A stretch of 64,000 bases of DNA, taken from assembly GCF_014647675.1 (NCBI RefSeq), contig NZ_BMPQ01000031.1:1-64000 (forward strand). Reading direction: 5' to 3'. Source of the stretch: Streptomyces flaveus (GTDB lineage Bacteria; Actinomycetota; Actinomycetes; Streptomycetales; Streptomycetaceae). Below the pieces are notes generated by a model. The model worked only from the letters and a program-made list of their open reading frames with translations. It was not told the origin of the DNA and searched no databases. Of the stretch, positions 16,955 through 24,942 are shown piece after piece. How positions within the stretch are numbered: the stretch's first letter is position 1; the number at the start of each line of letters is the position of its first letter. The translations under genes and the position numbers were made by a program.

Positions 16955-17878
16955 TTACCGGAGCTGGGACTGCACCTGGGCGGAGATCAGGTCGAGGTGG
17001 TCCAGGTCGTGGAGGTCGAGGATCTGGAGGTAGACGCGCTGGGAGCCGATCTGCGCGTAGCGGCCGATCTTGTCGACGATCTCGGCCGGGGAGCCGGCCA
17101 GGCCGTTGGTCTTCAGGTCGTCCACCTCGCGGCCGATCGCGGCGGCGCGGCGGGCGACCTCCGCGTCGTCCTTGCCGGCGCAGACGACGAGGGCGTTGGA
17201 GTAGACGAGGTCGTCGCCCTTACGCCCCGCCTCTTCCGCGGCCGCCCGTACGCGGCCGAACTGGCGCTCGGTGTCCTCGATCGACGCGAACGGCATGTTG
17301 AACTCGTCGGCGTACTGGGCGGCGAGGCGCGGCGTACGGCTCGCGCCGTGGCCGCCGATGAGGACCGGGACCTTGGCCTGTGCGGGCTTGGGCAGCGCGG
17401 GCGAGTCGGTCAGGTCGTAGTACGTGCCGTGGTGGCTGAAGGTCTGGCCGGCCTCCGTCGCCCACAGGCCCGTGACGATCGCCAGCTGTTCTTCCAGGCG
17501 AGCGAACTTCTCCTTCGGGAACGGTATGCCGTACGCCTTGTGCTCCTCCTCGAACCAGCCCGCGCCCAGGCCCAGTTCGACCCGGCCACCGGACATCTGG
17601 TCGACCCCGGCGACCTGGATCGCCAGAACGCCGGGCAGCCGGAAGGTACCGGCCGTCATCAGAGTGCCGAGGCGTATGCGCTTCGTCTCGCGGGCGAGCC
17701 CGGCGAGGGTGATCCAGGCGTCCGTGGGACCCGGGAGGCCGTCCCCGGACCCCATGCGCAAGTAGTGGTCGGAGCGGAAAAAGGCGTCAAAGCCGAGGTC
17801 TTCGGTGGCCTTGGCCACGGCGAGCAGGGTGTCGTAGCCGGCCCCTTGCTGGGGCTCGGTGAAGATTCGAAGATCCAT
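16955..17878 (-). CDS. LLM-class F420-dependent oxidoreductase
   Basis: 307 residues of the luciferase-like TIM-barrel fold: MDLRIFTEPQQGAGYDTLL start, FFRSDHYLRMGSGDGLPGPTD, RIRLGTLMTAGTFRLPG, MSGGRVELGLGAGWFEEEH and VPVLIGGHG. In actinobacteria members normally use reduced F420 for hydride transfer; the substrate is unknown. GGAGG lies one base before the ATG, as at arcA. A single gene, facing away from the two-component system. Confidence 0.88.
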   Translation of the reverse strand: MDLRIFTEPQQGAGYDTLLAVAKATEDLGFDAFFRSDHYLRMGSGDGLPGPTDAWITLAGLARETKRIRLGTLMTAGTFRLPGVLAIQVAGVDQMSGGRVELGLGAGWFEEEHKAYGIPFPKEKFARLEEQLAIVTGLWATEAGQTFSHHGTYYDLTDSPALPKPAQAKVPVLIGGHGASRTPRLAAQYADEFNMPFASIEDTERQFGRVRAAAEEAGRKGDDLVYSNALVVCAGKDDAEVARRAAAIGREVDDLKTNGLAGSPAEIVDKIGRYAQIGSQRVYLQILDLHDLDHLDLISAQVQSQLR

Positions 17879-17980
17879 GCCTCCATCCTGCACGGTCGAA
17901 CACCGGCCCACGCCACGGGTTCCACCGTTCCTCCGCGTCCTCCGGAAGGCGATGCTCCAAAGACTGCCGCTCTGCACCTT

Positions 17981-18682
17981 TCAGTTCGGAGCGTCGTCGG
18001 CCAGCGAAGCCATGGCGCACGGGCGCAGGACCATGAGCGAGTCTTCCAAGGTCGCCGCCATGGCAAAGGGGAACCGGTCGACCTCAAGACAGAGTGCGAC
18101 GTCATCAGGGTGGACTCCTTGACGCACACCCTCCGCCAGCTCGGCGGCGGCGCGCGACTCGGCAGCGCGGCGGACGAACTCAGCAGCGTCCGTCCCGGCC
18201 TCGGTGGCTCTCCGCGCGATGTATTGGGCACACGCCAGATCTTCATCGGCCTGCCCATCGTCGCCAGTGACCACGAACGTGATGCTGGCACTCTTGCGCG
18301 TCCGCAAGAGCCGAGCCGTTGCCTCCGCCACCACGAAGCCGGCGCACAGCACCAGCGACGCCTCCTTGACCGCGAGGGCGCCGACCGTCCCTGCCGTGGT
18401 CTTCTGCACAACGGTCCGTCCGCCAAGGTCGACAGACCGCAGCAGGCCCGGCGAGTTGACCAGGTCGAACCCGGGCGCGGGCGGACCGTCTTTGAGCGCC
18501 CCCCAATCCGGGTGACGGGCCTTGAGCGCCAGGGCTTCGTCCAGCGACTCAGCAAGAACGATCTTTTCCGCGCCCTGGGCAAAGGCCCAGGCGGCCACGG
18601 TGAAAGCACGCATGACGTCGACCACGACCGCCACGGACGGGGCTTCGACCAGCTCAGAGATGCCAAGGAAACGAGCGTCCAT
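17981..18682 (-). CDS. 2-phosphosulfolactate phosphatase (ComB) family protein
   Basis: 233 residues. VVVDVMRAFTVAAWAFAQGA near the N terminus (Asp-rich Mg site), the FDLVNSPGLLRSVDLGGRTVV segment and QKTTAGTVGALAV are hallmarks of ComB-like phosphatases. ComB makes 3-sulfolactate for coenzyme M in methanogens. Streptomyces do not make coenzyme M, so the real substrate is unknown. The start is uncertain: ATG 18682 is chosen by family start, ATG 18691 is also in frame, and neither has a clear Shine-Dalgarno. Confidence 0.8.
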   Translation of the reverse strand: MDARFLGISELVEAPSVAVVVDVMRAFTVAAWAFAQGAEKIVLAESLDEALALKARHPDWGALKDGPPAPGFDLVNSPGLLRSVDLGGRTVVQKTTAGTVGALAVKEASLVLCAGFVVAEATARLLRTRKSASITFVVTGDDGQADEDLACAQYIARRATEAGTDAAEFVRRAAESRAAAELAEGVRQGVHPDDVALCLEVDRFPFAMAATLEDSLMVLRPCAMASLADDAPN

Positions 18683-18846
18683 TCTGATCATGATCGCGCA
18701 TGCCCGACCCGAAGCGCCCAGAAAGTGACGCGCACCACATCGACGGTCTCGGAATGCAACACGTCCAGTTGCCCGCGTCGCGAAAGTGACGGCCCATCCC
18801 TCAAGCCCCACTAACCCATGTGCCATACTCGGGCGCTGATCATGGC

Positions 18847-19374
18847 ATGAAACGACCGGGGGGCCGTGTGTACGCCGTTTCCCTGGACGCCCCCTATCTG
18901 GACACGGATGCGGATCAACTCTGCTTCTCGCTGGACCTGACGGAGCGTCCGGCGCTGGCAGAGCGTGTGGTGTTGCTCGGCGGGCTGGATGTGCGGCTGC
19001 GGCTGCTCGGGGCCTCGCACCAGGTGTTCGCCGGTCCCGTGCGGGAGACGGTGGCCTGTCTGCAGGGCGCGGTGAGGGGTCTGCCCGAGACCTGCACCCG
19101 TCAACTGCCGGGCTGGGGCTACGATTTCGGCGCCACCACTCGCCAACTGACTCCCGAAGAGTTCAGTGCCGAGGTGGCACAGGTCCTCGGCCGGGCCACC
19201 GACGCCGAGCACAGCCTGTGCGGAGTCTTTCCCGGTTCGCCGGAGGCGGTCACCGCGGTGGTCGTCGAGACGGTCGAGGGACCGTACGGCGCCGGGCTCG
19301 TCTGGCGCACCTGGCACACGTATCCGCAGAACGGCCAGATCGTATCGACGTACAGCCGGCTGGAGGCCCGATGA
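18847..19374 (+). CDS. DUF2617 family protein
   Basis: 175 residues, soluble and compact, with ADQLCFSLDLTERPALAERV, VRLRLLGASHQVF and a C-terminal VETVEGPYGAGLVWRTWHTYPQNGQIV block as in actinobacterial DUF2617. Function unknown. It is the first gene of a tight four-gene unit; its stop overlaps the DUF4247 start (ATGA). A GTG at 18820 is also in frame, but neither start has a clear ribosome-binding site, so a leaderless transcript is possible. Confidence 0.75.
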   Translation: MKRPGGRVYAVSLDAPYLDTDADQLCFSLDLTERPALAERVVLLGGLDVRLRLLGASHQVFAGPVRETVACLQGAVRGLPETCTRQLPGWGYDFGATTRQLTPEEFSAEVAQVLGRATDAEHSLCGVFPGSPEAVTAVVVETVEGPYGAGLVWRTWHTYPQNGQIVSTYSRLEAR

Positions 19375-19775
19375 ACAGCGCCCGACTCGTCCGCGCAGCG
19401 GTGGCGGCCGCGCTGGCCGCGACCCTGCTCACCGCCTGCTCCAGCGACGGGGACGACGACGCGGTCCCGCGCGAGTGGATCAGGAAGACGTACACCGAGA
19501 CCGGGGCGGACTGGCGCGACCCGAACAGCACCCCGAGCGAGGTCGCCCAGGCGGTCCACACCGAGCGGGCGGCAGAGGACCGTACCTCCGGCGACAGCAT
19601 GGAGTTCCTGCGCTACGGCGACGACCTGGTCACCGTCTCGCCGCACCGGAGCGGCAGCCTGATCGAGATCGAGGACTACCGCGACGGGTACCGCCGCCAC
19701 AAGCGGCACCTCATCCACTGGCCGGACCCGGACAGCGCGAGCTTCCGCGGCGGCGGCCCCGGCGAGGGCAAGTAA
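19371..19775 (+). CDS. DUF4247 family lipoprotein
   Basis: 134 residues. Lipoprotein signal: Arg near the N terminus, an Ala/Leu hydrophobic core and lipobox LTAC (residues ~20-23), so it is anchored outside the membrane. The mature part carries EWIRKTYTETGADWRD, LRYGDDLVTVSPH and IEIEDYRDGYRRH. The start overlaps the preceding stop. The DUF2617-DUF4247-DUF350-spermidine synthase order suggests an envelope function tied to the aminopropyltransferase-like protein. Confidence 0.8.
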   Translation: MNSARLVRAAVAAALAATLLTACSSDGDDDAVPREWIRKTYTETGADWRDPNSTPSEVAQAVHTERAAEDRTSGDSMEFLRYGDDLVTVSPHRSGSLIEIEDYRDGYRRHKRHLIHWPDPDSASFRGGGPGEGK

Positions 19776-19873
19776 CGCCCGATGACCGGCCGGACCAGGC
19801 CCCGACGCATTCGGCGTTCCTCCCGCACAGCACCTGATCACGCCCCGACCCCGCCCCCAAGAAAGGCAACGCA

Positions 19874-20311
19874 GTGACCGAGATCTTCGAGTCGACCGGC
19901 CAGTCCCTGCTCTACGGAGTCGTGGGCCTCGTCGTGATGGCCGTCGGCTTCATCGCCCTCGACCTCGTCACGCCGGGCAAGCTGTACCACGTGGTGTGGA
20001 CCGACCGGAATCGTGGCGCGGCCGTCCTGCTGGGCAGTCAGTCCGTGGCCGTGGGCCTGGTCATCATGAAGGCCATCGAGGCGAGCGAGTCCGAGCAGGG
20101 CCTCGGCTACGGCCTGGTCAGCACGCTGCTGTACGGCCTGGCCGGGGTGCTGGTGATGACCGTCGTCGGCATCGTGATCGGCGTTCTCACGCCGGGCCAG
20201 ATGGGCGCGGTCGTCCTCGACGACCAGGGCGACCGTCCGCACCCCGCCGCCTGGGTCCAGGCCGGCATGTACCTGGGCACCGGGTTCATGGTCGGCGCGG
20301 CGATCTCGTAG
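19874..20311 (+). CDS. DUF350 family membrane protein
   Basis: 145 residues with four predicted transmembrane helices (LLYGVVGLVVMAVGFIALDL; GAAVLLGSQSVAVGLVIM; LLYGLAGVLVMTVVGIVIGV; WVQAGMYLGTGFMVGAAIS), consistent with two copies of the DUF350 two-helix repeat. GTG start with AAAGG 8-9 bases before it. 12 bases separate it from the spermidine synthase gene. Confidence 0.82.
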   Translation: MTEIFESTGQSLLYGVVGLVVMAVGFIALDLVTPGKLYHVVWTDRNRGAAVLLGSQSVAVGLVIMKAIEASESEQGLGYGLVSTLLYGLAGVLVMTVVGIVIGVLTPGQMGAVVLDDQGDRPHPAAWVQAGMYLGTGFMVGAAIS

Positions 20312-20323
20312 CGGCGCCCCTCG

Positions 20324-21928
20324 ATGAGCGGCACCACCGCGCAAGGCCACGACAGCACCGCGGCGCCCTCCCGCGCCGCGGTCGTCCGGCACACCCGGGG
20401 GGCTCGCTTCCTGCTGCTGTTCGCCGTCTTCCTCTGCGCGGCCTGCGGCCTCGTCTACGAGCTGGCCCTGACCGCACTGGGCAGCTACCTCATCGGCAAC
20501 TCGGTGCTCCAGACCTCCGTGGTGATCTCCGTGATGGTGTGCGCCATGGGCCTCGGCTCCCTCGCCGCCAAACCCCTGCGCCGCCGCGCGGTGGGCGCGT
20601 TCGCGCTCGTGGAGGGCGTGCTGGCGCTGGTCGGCGGACTGTCGGTGCTGGTGCTGTACGCGGCGTTCGCCTGGCTCCAGCTGTACACCCCGGCGATGAT
20701 CGTGGTCGCGGTGGCCGTCGGCATGCTGATCGGCGCCGAGATCCCGCTGCTGATGACCCTGCTCCAGCGGATCCGGCGGCAGGAGGCGGGCAGCGCGGTC
20801 GCCGACATGTTCGCCGTCGACTACATCGGCGCGCTGGTCGGCGGCCTGGGCTTCCCGCTGTGGCTCCTGCCGACGTTCGGCCAGCTGAAGGGCACGCTGG
20901 TGGTCGGCGCGGTCAACGCGGTGGCCGGGGTCATCGTGGTGGTGTTCATCTTCCGCCGGCAGATGCGGCGCTGGGTGCGAGGCGCCCTGCTGGCCGGGGT
21001 CACGGCGGTCCTGGCGGTGCTCGGTACGACGTACACGTTCGCGGACGACCTGGAGGTGACGGCGCGTCAGCAGATGTACCGGGACCCGATCGTCCACGCG
21101 GAGACGACGCCGTACCAGGAGATCGTCGTCACCCGCTCCACCGCCTTCACCGGCGAACCGGACGTCCGCCTCTTCCTCAACGGCGACCTCCAGTTCAGCT
21201 CCGTCGACGAGTACCGCTACCACGAGTCCCTCGTCCACCCCACCCTCTCCGGCTCCCGCGCCAACGTGCTGATCATGGGCGGCGGCGACGGGCTCGCCCT
21301 GCGCGAGGTGCTGCGCTACGACGACGTCCAGCACGTCACGCTCGTGGAACTGGACCCGGCGATGACCCGCCTCGCACGCGCCTTAAAGCCCCTGCGCGAC
21401 CTCAACGACAAGGCGCTGGACGACCCGAGGGTCAAGGTCGTCAACGCCGACGCCTTCAACTGGCTGCGCGGCGCCCGCCAGCACTACGACGCGGTCGTCA
21501 TCGACTTCCCCGACCCGGACACGGCGGCGCTGGCCAAGCTGTACTCGGTGGAGTTCTACCACCTGCTCGGCCAGGTCCTGACGCCGCAGAGCAGGGTGAT
21601 GGTGCAGAGCGGGTCGCCGTTCTTCGCACCGAAGACGTACTGGTCGATCGCGAAGACGATCGAGACGGCGGGCTACGCGACCAACCAGTTCCAGGTCGAC
21701 GTACCGAGCTTCGGCAACTGGGGCTACGTCCTGGCCACCCCGGGCGGCGGCACGTCCCCACCTCTGCGGCTGGCATCGGACGCCCCGCAACTGCGCTACC
21801 TGGACGAGGCAGTCCTGAAGGCCGCCGCGGTGTTCCCCGTGGACCGCCGCCGCCAGGACGTACGGCCGAGCACGCTGATGGACCCGGCCGTGCTGGAGTA
21901 CGTACTGGACGAGTGGGAGAACTACTGA
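20324..21928 (+). CDS. speE: Membrane-anchored spermidine synthase-like protein
   Basis: 534 residues. The N-terminal ~220 residues are hydrophobic with about seven membrane helices (LLLFAVFLCAACGLVYELAL onward). The C-terminal part is an aminopropyltransferase domain: VLIMGGGDGLALREVLRY, TLVELDPAM, ADAFNWLRG and AVVIDFPDPDTAALAKLYS (Asp of the active site in DFPDPD). Classical SpeE is soluble; membrane-fused versions are common in actinobacteria and their substrate is not established. Last gene of the unit. Confidence 0.87.
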   Translation: MSGTTAQGHDSTAAPSRAAVVRHTRGARFLLLFAVFLCAACGLVYELALTALGSYLIGNSVLQTSVVISVMVCAMGLGSLAAKPLRRRAVGAFALVEGVLALVGGLSVLVLYAAFAWLQLYTPAMIVVAVAVGMLIGAEIPLLMTLLQRIRRQEAGSAVADMFAVDYIGALVGGLGFPLWLLPTFGQLKGTLVVGAVNAVAGVIVVVFIFRRQMRRWVRGALLAGVTAVLAVLGTTYTFADDLEVTARQQMYRDPIVHAETTPYQEIVVTRSTAFTGEPDVRLFLNGDLQFSSVDEYRYHESLVHPTLSGSRANVLIMGGGDGLALREVLRYDDVQHVTLVELDPAMTRLARALKPLRDLNDKALDDPRVKVVNADAFNWLRGARQHYDAVVIDFPDPDTAALAKLYSVEFYHLLGQVLTPQSRVMVQSGSPFFAPKTYWSIAKTIETAGYATNQFQVDVPSFGNWGYVLATPGGGTSPPLRLASDAPQLRYLDEAVLKAAAVFPVDRRRQDVRPSTLMDPAVLEYVLDEWENY

Positions 21929-22059
21929 CCGCCCGCGGTCGAGATCATCTGCGTTGTGGGCAGGGACGGGTTCGTCCCGCCCCAGGGTTCGCCGTGCACG
22001 GTCAACCGTTACGAGGGCACGATCAGCGACGCGGTTTGGGGCCCGCGCCCACCAGCCCC

Positions 22060-22530
22060 CTACGCCGCAGACCCCCGCTCCCGCTCAGCCTCATCCCGCA
22101 CCGCCAGCCGCCGCAGCATCTCCAACACCCTGTCGCGGGACTCGTCCGCCGCGTCGATCGCTTCCATGCACTGCCAGTACATGGCCTCATCCGCCGCCGA
22201 GGCGATACTCACGAGGGCGATGCCCACCTCGCCCAAGAGGCCGCTGAGGTCGACGAGCGCTTGGCGGGCGTCGCCGAGTTCCGTGAGTTGTGCGGCGCGC
22301 AGGGTGCCGGCTCTCGGCAGGGGCACGTCCAGGACGCTGCAGCCTCTGCTCGCCAGTTCGGTCAACCCCACTGCCTCGCCTCGTAATTCGGGAGGGCCGG
22401 ACATGGCGAGGCGACTGCCTATCGCCTGGGCGAGGGCCTGTGCCTGGCAGGCCTCCGCCATGATGCCCCCCGCGTCCTCACTTCCCATCAGGGCCCGTCT
22501 GCTCGCACCGATGAGCCGCACCGCGTCCAT
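22060..22530 (-). CDS. Small alpha-helical protein, DUF6099-like
   Basis: 156 residues, Ala/Leu-rich and helical, no membrane segment or catalytic motif. It starts MDAVRLIGASRRALMGSED and contains AQALAQAIGSRLAMSGPPEL and CMEAIDAADESRDRVLEMLR. This resembles the Streptomyces-restricted DUF6099 family, by memory of the family only. Two DnaA boxes lie 110-140 bases upstream of its start. Confidence 0.65.
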   Translation of the reverse strand: MDAVRLIGASRRALMGSEDAGGIMAEACQAQALAQAIGSRLAMSGPPELRGEAVGLTELASRGCSVLDVPLPRAGTLRAAQLTELGDARQALVDLSGLLGEVGIALVSIASAADEAMYWQCMEAIDAADESRDRVLEMLRRLAVRDEAERERGSAA

Positions 22531-22640
22531 GCGCTGTCCTCGTCTGTCCCGACGCGTTCTTCACACGCCTGCCCGAACTCCGCCTTCCACTACCCAGAGT
22601 GAAGGGCCTCGTGACGAAAAGCCAGAGGAAGCCGGAAATC

Positions 22641-22667
22641 TGTGGACAATAAATCAGATGTGGACAA
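22641..22667. promoter_or_regulatory. Pair of DnaA boxes
   Basis: TGTGGACAA occurs at 22641-22649 and 22659-22667, both in the same orientation, with starts 18 bases apart. Each is the exact complement of the DnaA box TTGTCCACA. They lie in the 172-base gap between the mazG-like gene and the DUF6099-like start. Confidence 0.75.
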
Positions 22668-22702
22668 CTCGATGACTCCGGAGAGTGACAATGCGCGTCG
22701 CG

Positions 22703-23032
22703 TCACGTCCCCTCCGCCGGAAATCTCTCCTCATTCCGGTCGATCTTCGCGGACAGTGCCGCGAGGGGATCGATGTCGAGCACCTCGCACAGCTGGAGCA
22801 AGTACGACAGGACGTCCGCGACTTCGTCCGTCACGCGGAACGCCTTCTTCGGGTCGGACATCACCCGGGCCGACTGCTCCGGCGTCAACCACTGGAAGAT
22901 CTCCACTAGTTCGGAGGCCTCGACGCTGAGCGCGGCGACCAGGTTCTTCGGGGTGTGGTACTGCTGCCAGTTCCGCGCCGCCGCGAACTCGGCCAGTCTG
23001 CGCTGGAGCTGGGCCACATCAAGTTCTGTCAC
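22703..23032 (-). CDS. MazG-like nucleotide pyrophosphohydrolase
   Basis: 109 residues. All-alpha NTP-PPase fold with the metal-binding E-x-x-E ... E-x-x-D layout: VEASELVEIFQWL and VTDEVADVLSYLLQLCEVL. Likely hydrolyses an (oxidised) dNTP to dNMP. GTG 23032 overlaps the stop of the upstream ATPase gene (GTGA), so the two are coupled. Confidence 0.88.
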   Translation of the reverse strand: MTELDVAQLQRRLAEFAAARNWQQYHTPKNLVAALSVEASELVEIFQWLTPEQSARVMSDPKKAFRVTDEVADVLSYLLQLCEVLDIDPLAALSAKIDRNEERFPAEGT

Positions 23033-24294
23033 GGCTCCAGGTGTACCACCGTGACCCCGTCCACTCCCGAGGCCCAGGAGGCGTCGCTCACGGCCCCCAC
23101 CAGCCGGATGTGCCCGCGCTCGCACATCCGCGCCGCCAGCCGTACGAGCTGGTCCCGCTGGCGCCCGTCCAGATCGCGGTCGAACCCGTCGGCCAGCACC
23201 GTGAGCGTCTGGAGCGCCTCGGGCACCTCCCCCGCCGTGTCGACCTCCAGCACACCCGGCCCGGTGAGCAGCACCAGGGCGAGGGCCAGGTACCTCAACT
23301 CCCCGTCCCCCAGCAGTCCGAGAGGCGTCCGCAGCCCGTCGCCCCGGTCCAGTACCGCTCGGACTGCCGGTGCCGCCCGGACTGCCCGGACGGCCTGGAC
23401 CGTCTGGCCCGCCCGAGCCTTCGGTACCGATCCCTGCCCGGCGTCGGACGAAACCTGCTCGGCCAGTACGTCCACGACCCGCCCCGCACACCCGTCCCGC
23501 ACCGCCGCGACCAGCAGCCCGTGCCGCCTCCCGCACTCCGACCGCGTACGCCACAGCACCTCGGCGAGGTTGGCGCAGCCGGGCAGCAGCCGTCCCGCGC
23601 CGAGCGGTACGGGCGCGCGCATGTGCCGGGGCACCGGGTCGCAGGCGAAGACGGAGCGCAGGGCGACCACCATCTGCTCGGCGGCGGCGAGGACTTGGCG
23701 CTGGCCGTCCGTCTTGCCGGCCACGCGCAGCGGCAGCAGCGCGGTGCCGAGCCGGTCGTCGGGGAGCGGGGCCCGGGTCACGGAGGACGAGCCCGCCGTG
23801 TACCAGGCCGCCTGCACGGTGGGGCGGCTCGGGTCACGCAGGGCCGTCTCCAGCAGGGTCACTCCGCCGGTCGTCAACCGCTCGCCCACGATGCGGAGTT
23901 CGGGCTCGGCCTGCACGGCGAGGTCGAGTCGTACGACTCCTGCGGGGCCGTCCACCGTGCAGCCGATACGGAACCCGCGTCGCCGCCCGGCATCGGGCCG
24001 GGCCCGCTCGGGAACGCAGGCGCCGGGATCCGGGAACACCTCGCCCAGCGACGCCCCACCACCCAGTCGCGCCAGTGCCTCGTACGCCCGCAGCGCACTG
24101 GTCTTGCCACTGCCGCTGGGCCCCGCGAGGAGCGTCAGCGGGCCGAGCGGGAACTCCGCGCGCCGGTGCCCGGCGAAGGCCGAAAGGCGGAGTGCGGTGA
24201 CGCTCGGCCGCCGGTCCGGGCCGGGCGGCCCGCCGCAAGCAGCTTCTTCGGCAGGTACAGCGTCCGCGGCGGCGCTCAGGAATGGCACGGTCAT
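23029..24294 (-). CDS. AAA-family/ABC-like ATP-binding protein
   Basis: 421 residues. Walker A GPSGSGKTSAL at residues ~57-67 follows a strand typical of SMC/RecF-like ATPases (RRAEFPLGPLTLLAG). A later GDGELRYLALALVLLTGPG resembles the signature/Walker B region of that class, with VLEVDTAGE after it. A Val/Arg/Ala run (QTVQAVRAVRAAPAVRAV) near residue 300 is low complexity and probably a local expansion. Coupled to the mazG-like gene; joint function unknown. Confidence 0.7.
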   Translation of the reverse strand: MTVPFLSAAADAVPAEEAACGGPPGPDRRPSVTALRLSAFAGHRRAEFPLGPLTLLAGPSGSGKTSALRAYEALARLGGGASLGEVFPDPGACVPERARPDAGRRRGFRIGCTVDGPAGVVRLDLAVQAEPELRIVGERLTTGGVTLLETALRDPSRPTVQAAWYTAGSSSVTRAPLPDDRLGTALLPLRVAGKTDGQRQVLAAAEQMVVALRSVFACDPVPRHMRAPVPLGAGRLLPGCANLAEVLWRTRSECGRRHGLLVAAVRDGCAGRVVDVLAEQVSSDAGQGSVPKARAGQTVQAVRAVRAAPAVRAVLDRGDGLRTPLGLLGDGELRYLALALVLLTGPGVLEVDTAGEVPEALQTLTVLADGFDRDLDGRQRDQLVRLAARMCERGHIRLVGAVSDASWASGVDGVTVVHLEP

Positions 24295-24386
24295 GTCCGG
24301 ACCGTAGGCTTCCGTCGGCCTGCCGAACCGTTCCGCCCGGCGGACCTTCCTACGATCGAGGGATCAGCAGGTCAAGCAGGTGATCG

Positions 24387-24776
24387 TCAGGCTCCGGGGA
24401 CTCCCGCCCCCTCCATCAGCCCGGCCACTTCGGTGCCCGGCGGCGTGAGCAGGAACACGTTCCGCTCGACGCGGTGCATGCCGCTCGCCAGGCCGAAGAC
24501 CACGCCCGTACTGAAGTCCAGTACGCGCTTGGCGACGTCCGGTTCGGCGCTGGTGAGATCGAGGAGGACCGGGATACCGGCCATCAGCGTCTCGGCAACC
24601 TCGCGCGCGTCCCCGAAGATATTGACCCGGAGCACGACGAAACGGCGGCGCGGCTCGGTGTCCGCGTCGGGAATCGACCGGTGGTCGACCGCCGAGGGCC
24701 AGGCGTCGCGGCCTCGCAGCGGGACGACCTGGGCGAGCCCTTCCCACTGTTCATCGGTGACGTCGTAGCCGTTCAC
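24387..24776 (-). CDS. SepF-like cell-division protein (SflB type)
   Basis: 129 residues. The C-terminal ~85 residues have the SepF core: RRFVVLRVNIFGDAREVAETLMAG, PVLLDLTSAEPDVAKRVLDFSTGVVFGL and RVERNVFLLTPPG. SepF ties FtsZ to the membrane; Streptomyces carry extra SepF-like proteins (SflA, SflB) that tune FtsZ assembly. The short, poorly conserved N terminus and lone position suggest an Sfl protein rather than the dcw-cluster SepF. GTG 24776 has GGGGGAG 4-5 bases before it. Confidence 0.8.
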   Translation of the reverse strand: MNGYDVTDEQWEGLAQVVPLRGRDAWPSAVDHRSIPDADTEPRRRFVVLRVNIFGDAREVAETLMAGIPVLLDLTSAEPDVAKRVLDFSTGVVFGLASGMHRVERNVFLLTPPGTEVAGLMEGAGVPGA

Positions 24777-24942
24777 CGGCTCCCCCCGACCTGTTTCGCA
24801 CTGATTTCCTGCACCGGCCAATTCTTGCGCATGCTCACCCGTTCGGCCCAACAATGACACGGTCCGCGAGGCGGTCGTGCCGCACATCACGTCACATCAC
24901 GTCGGCGACAGGCCACAGAGCTCTGCCGCGGGCACGACGGAA

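Noticed and set aside
19838..21334. 498-codon minus-strand frame opposite the DUF350 and spermidine synthase genes
   Set aside because: Composition dominated by His, Asp and Arg; no motif; antisense shadow.
22641..22667. Replication origin
   Set aside because: Only two boxes and no dnaA, dnaN or clustered boxes; too few for oriC.
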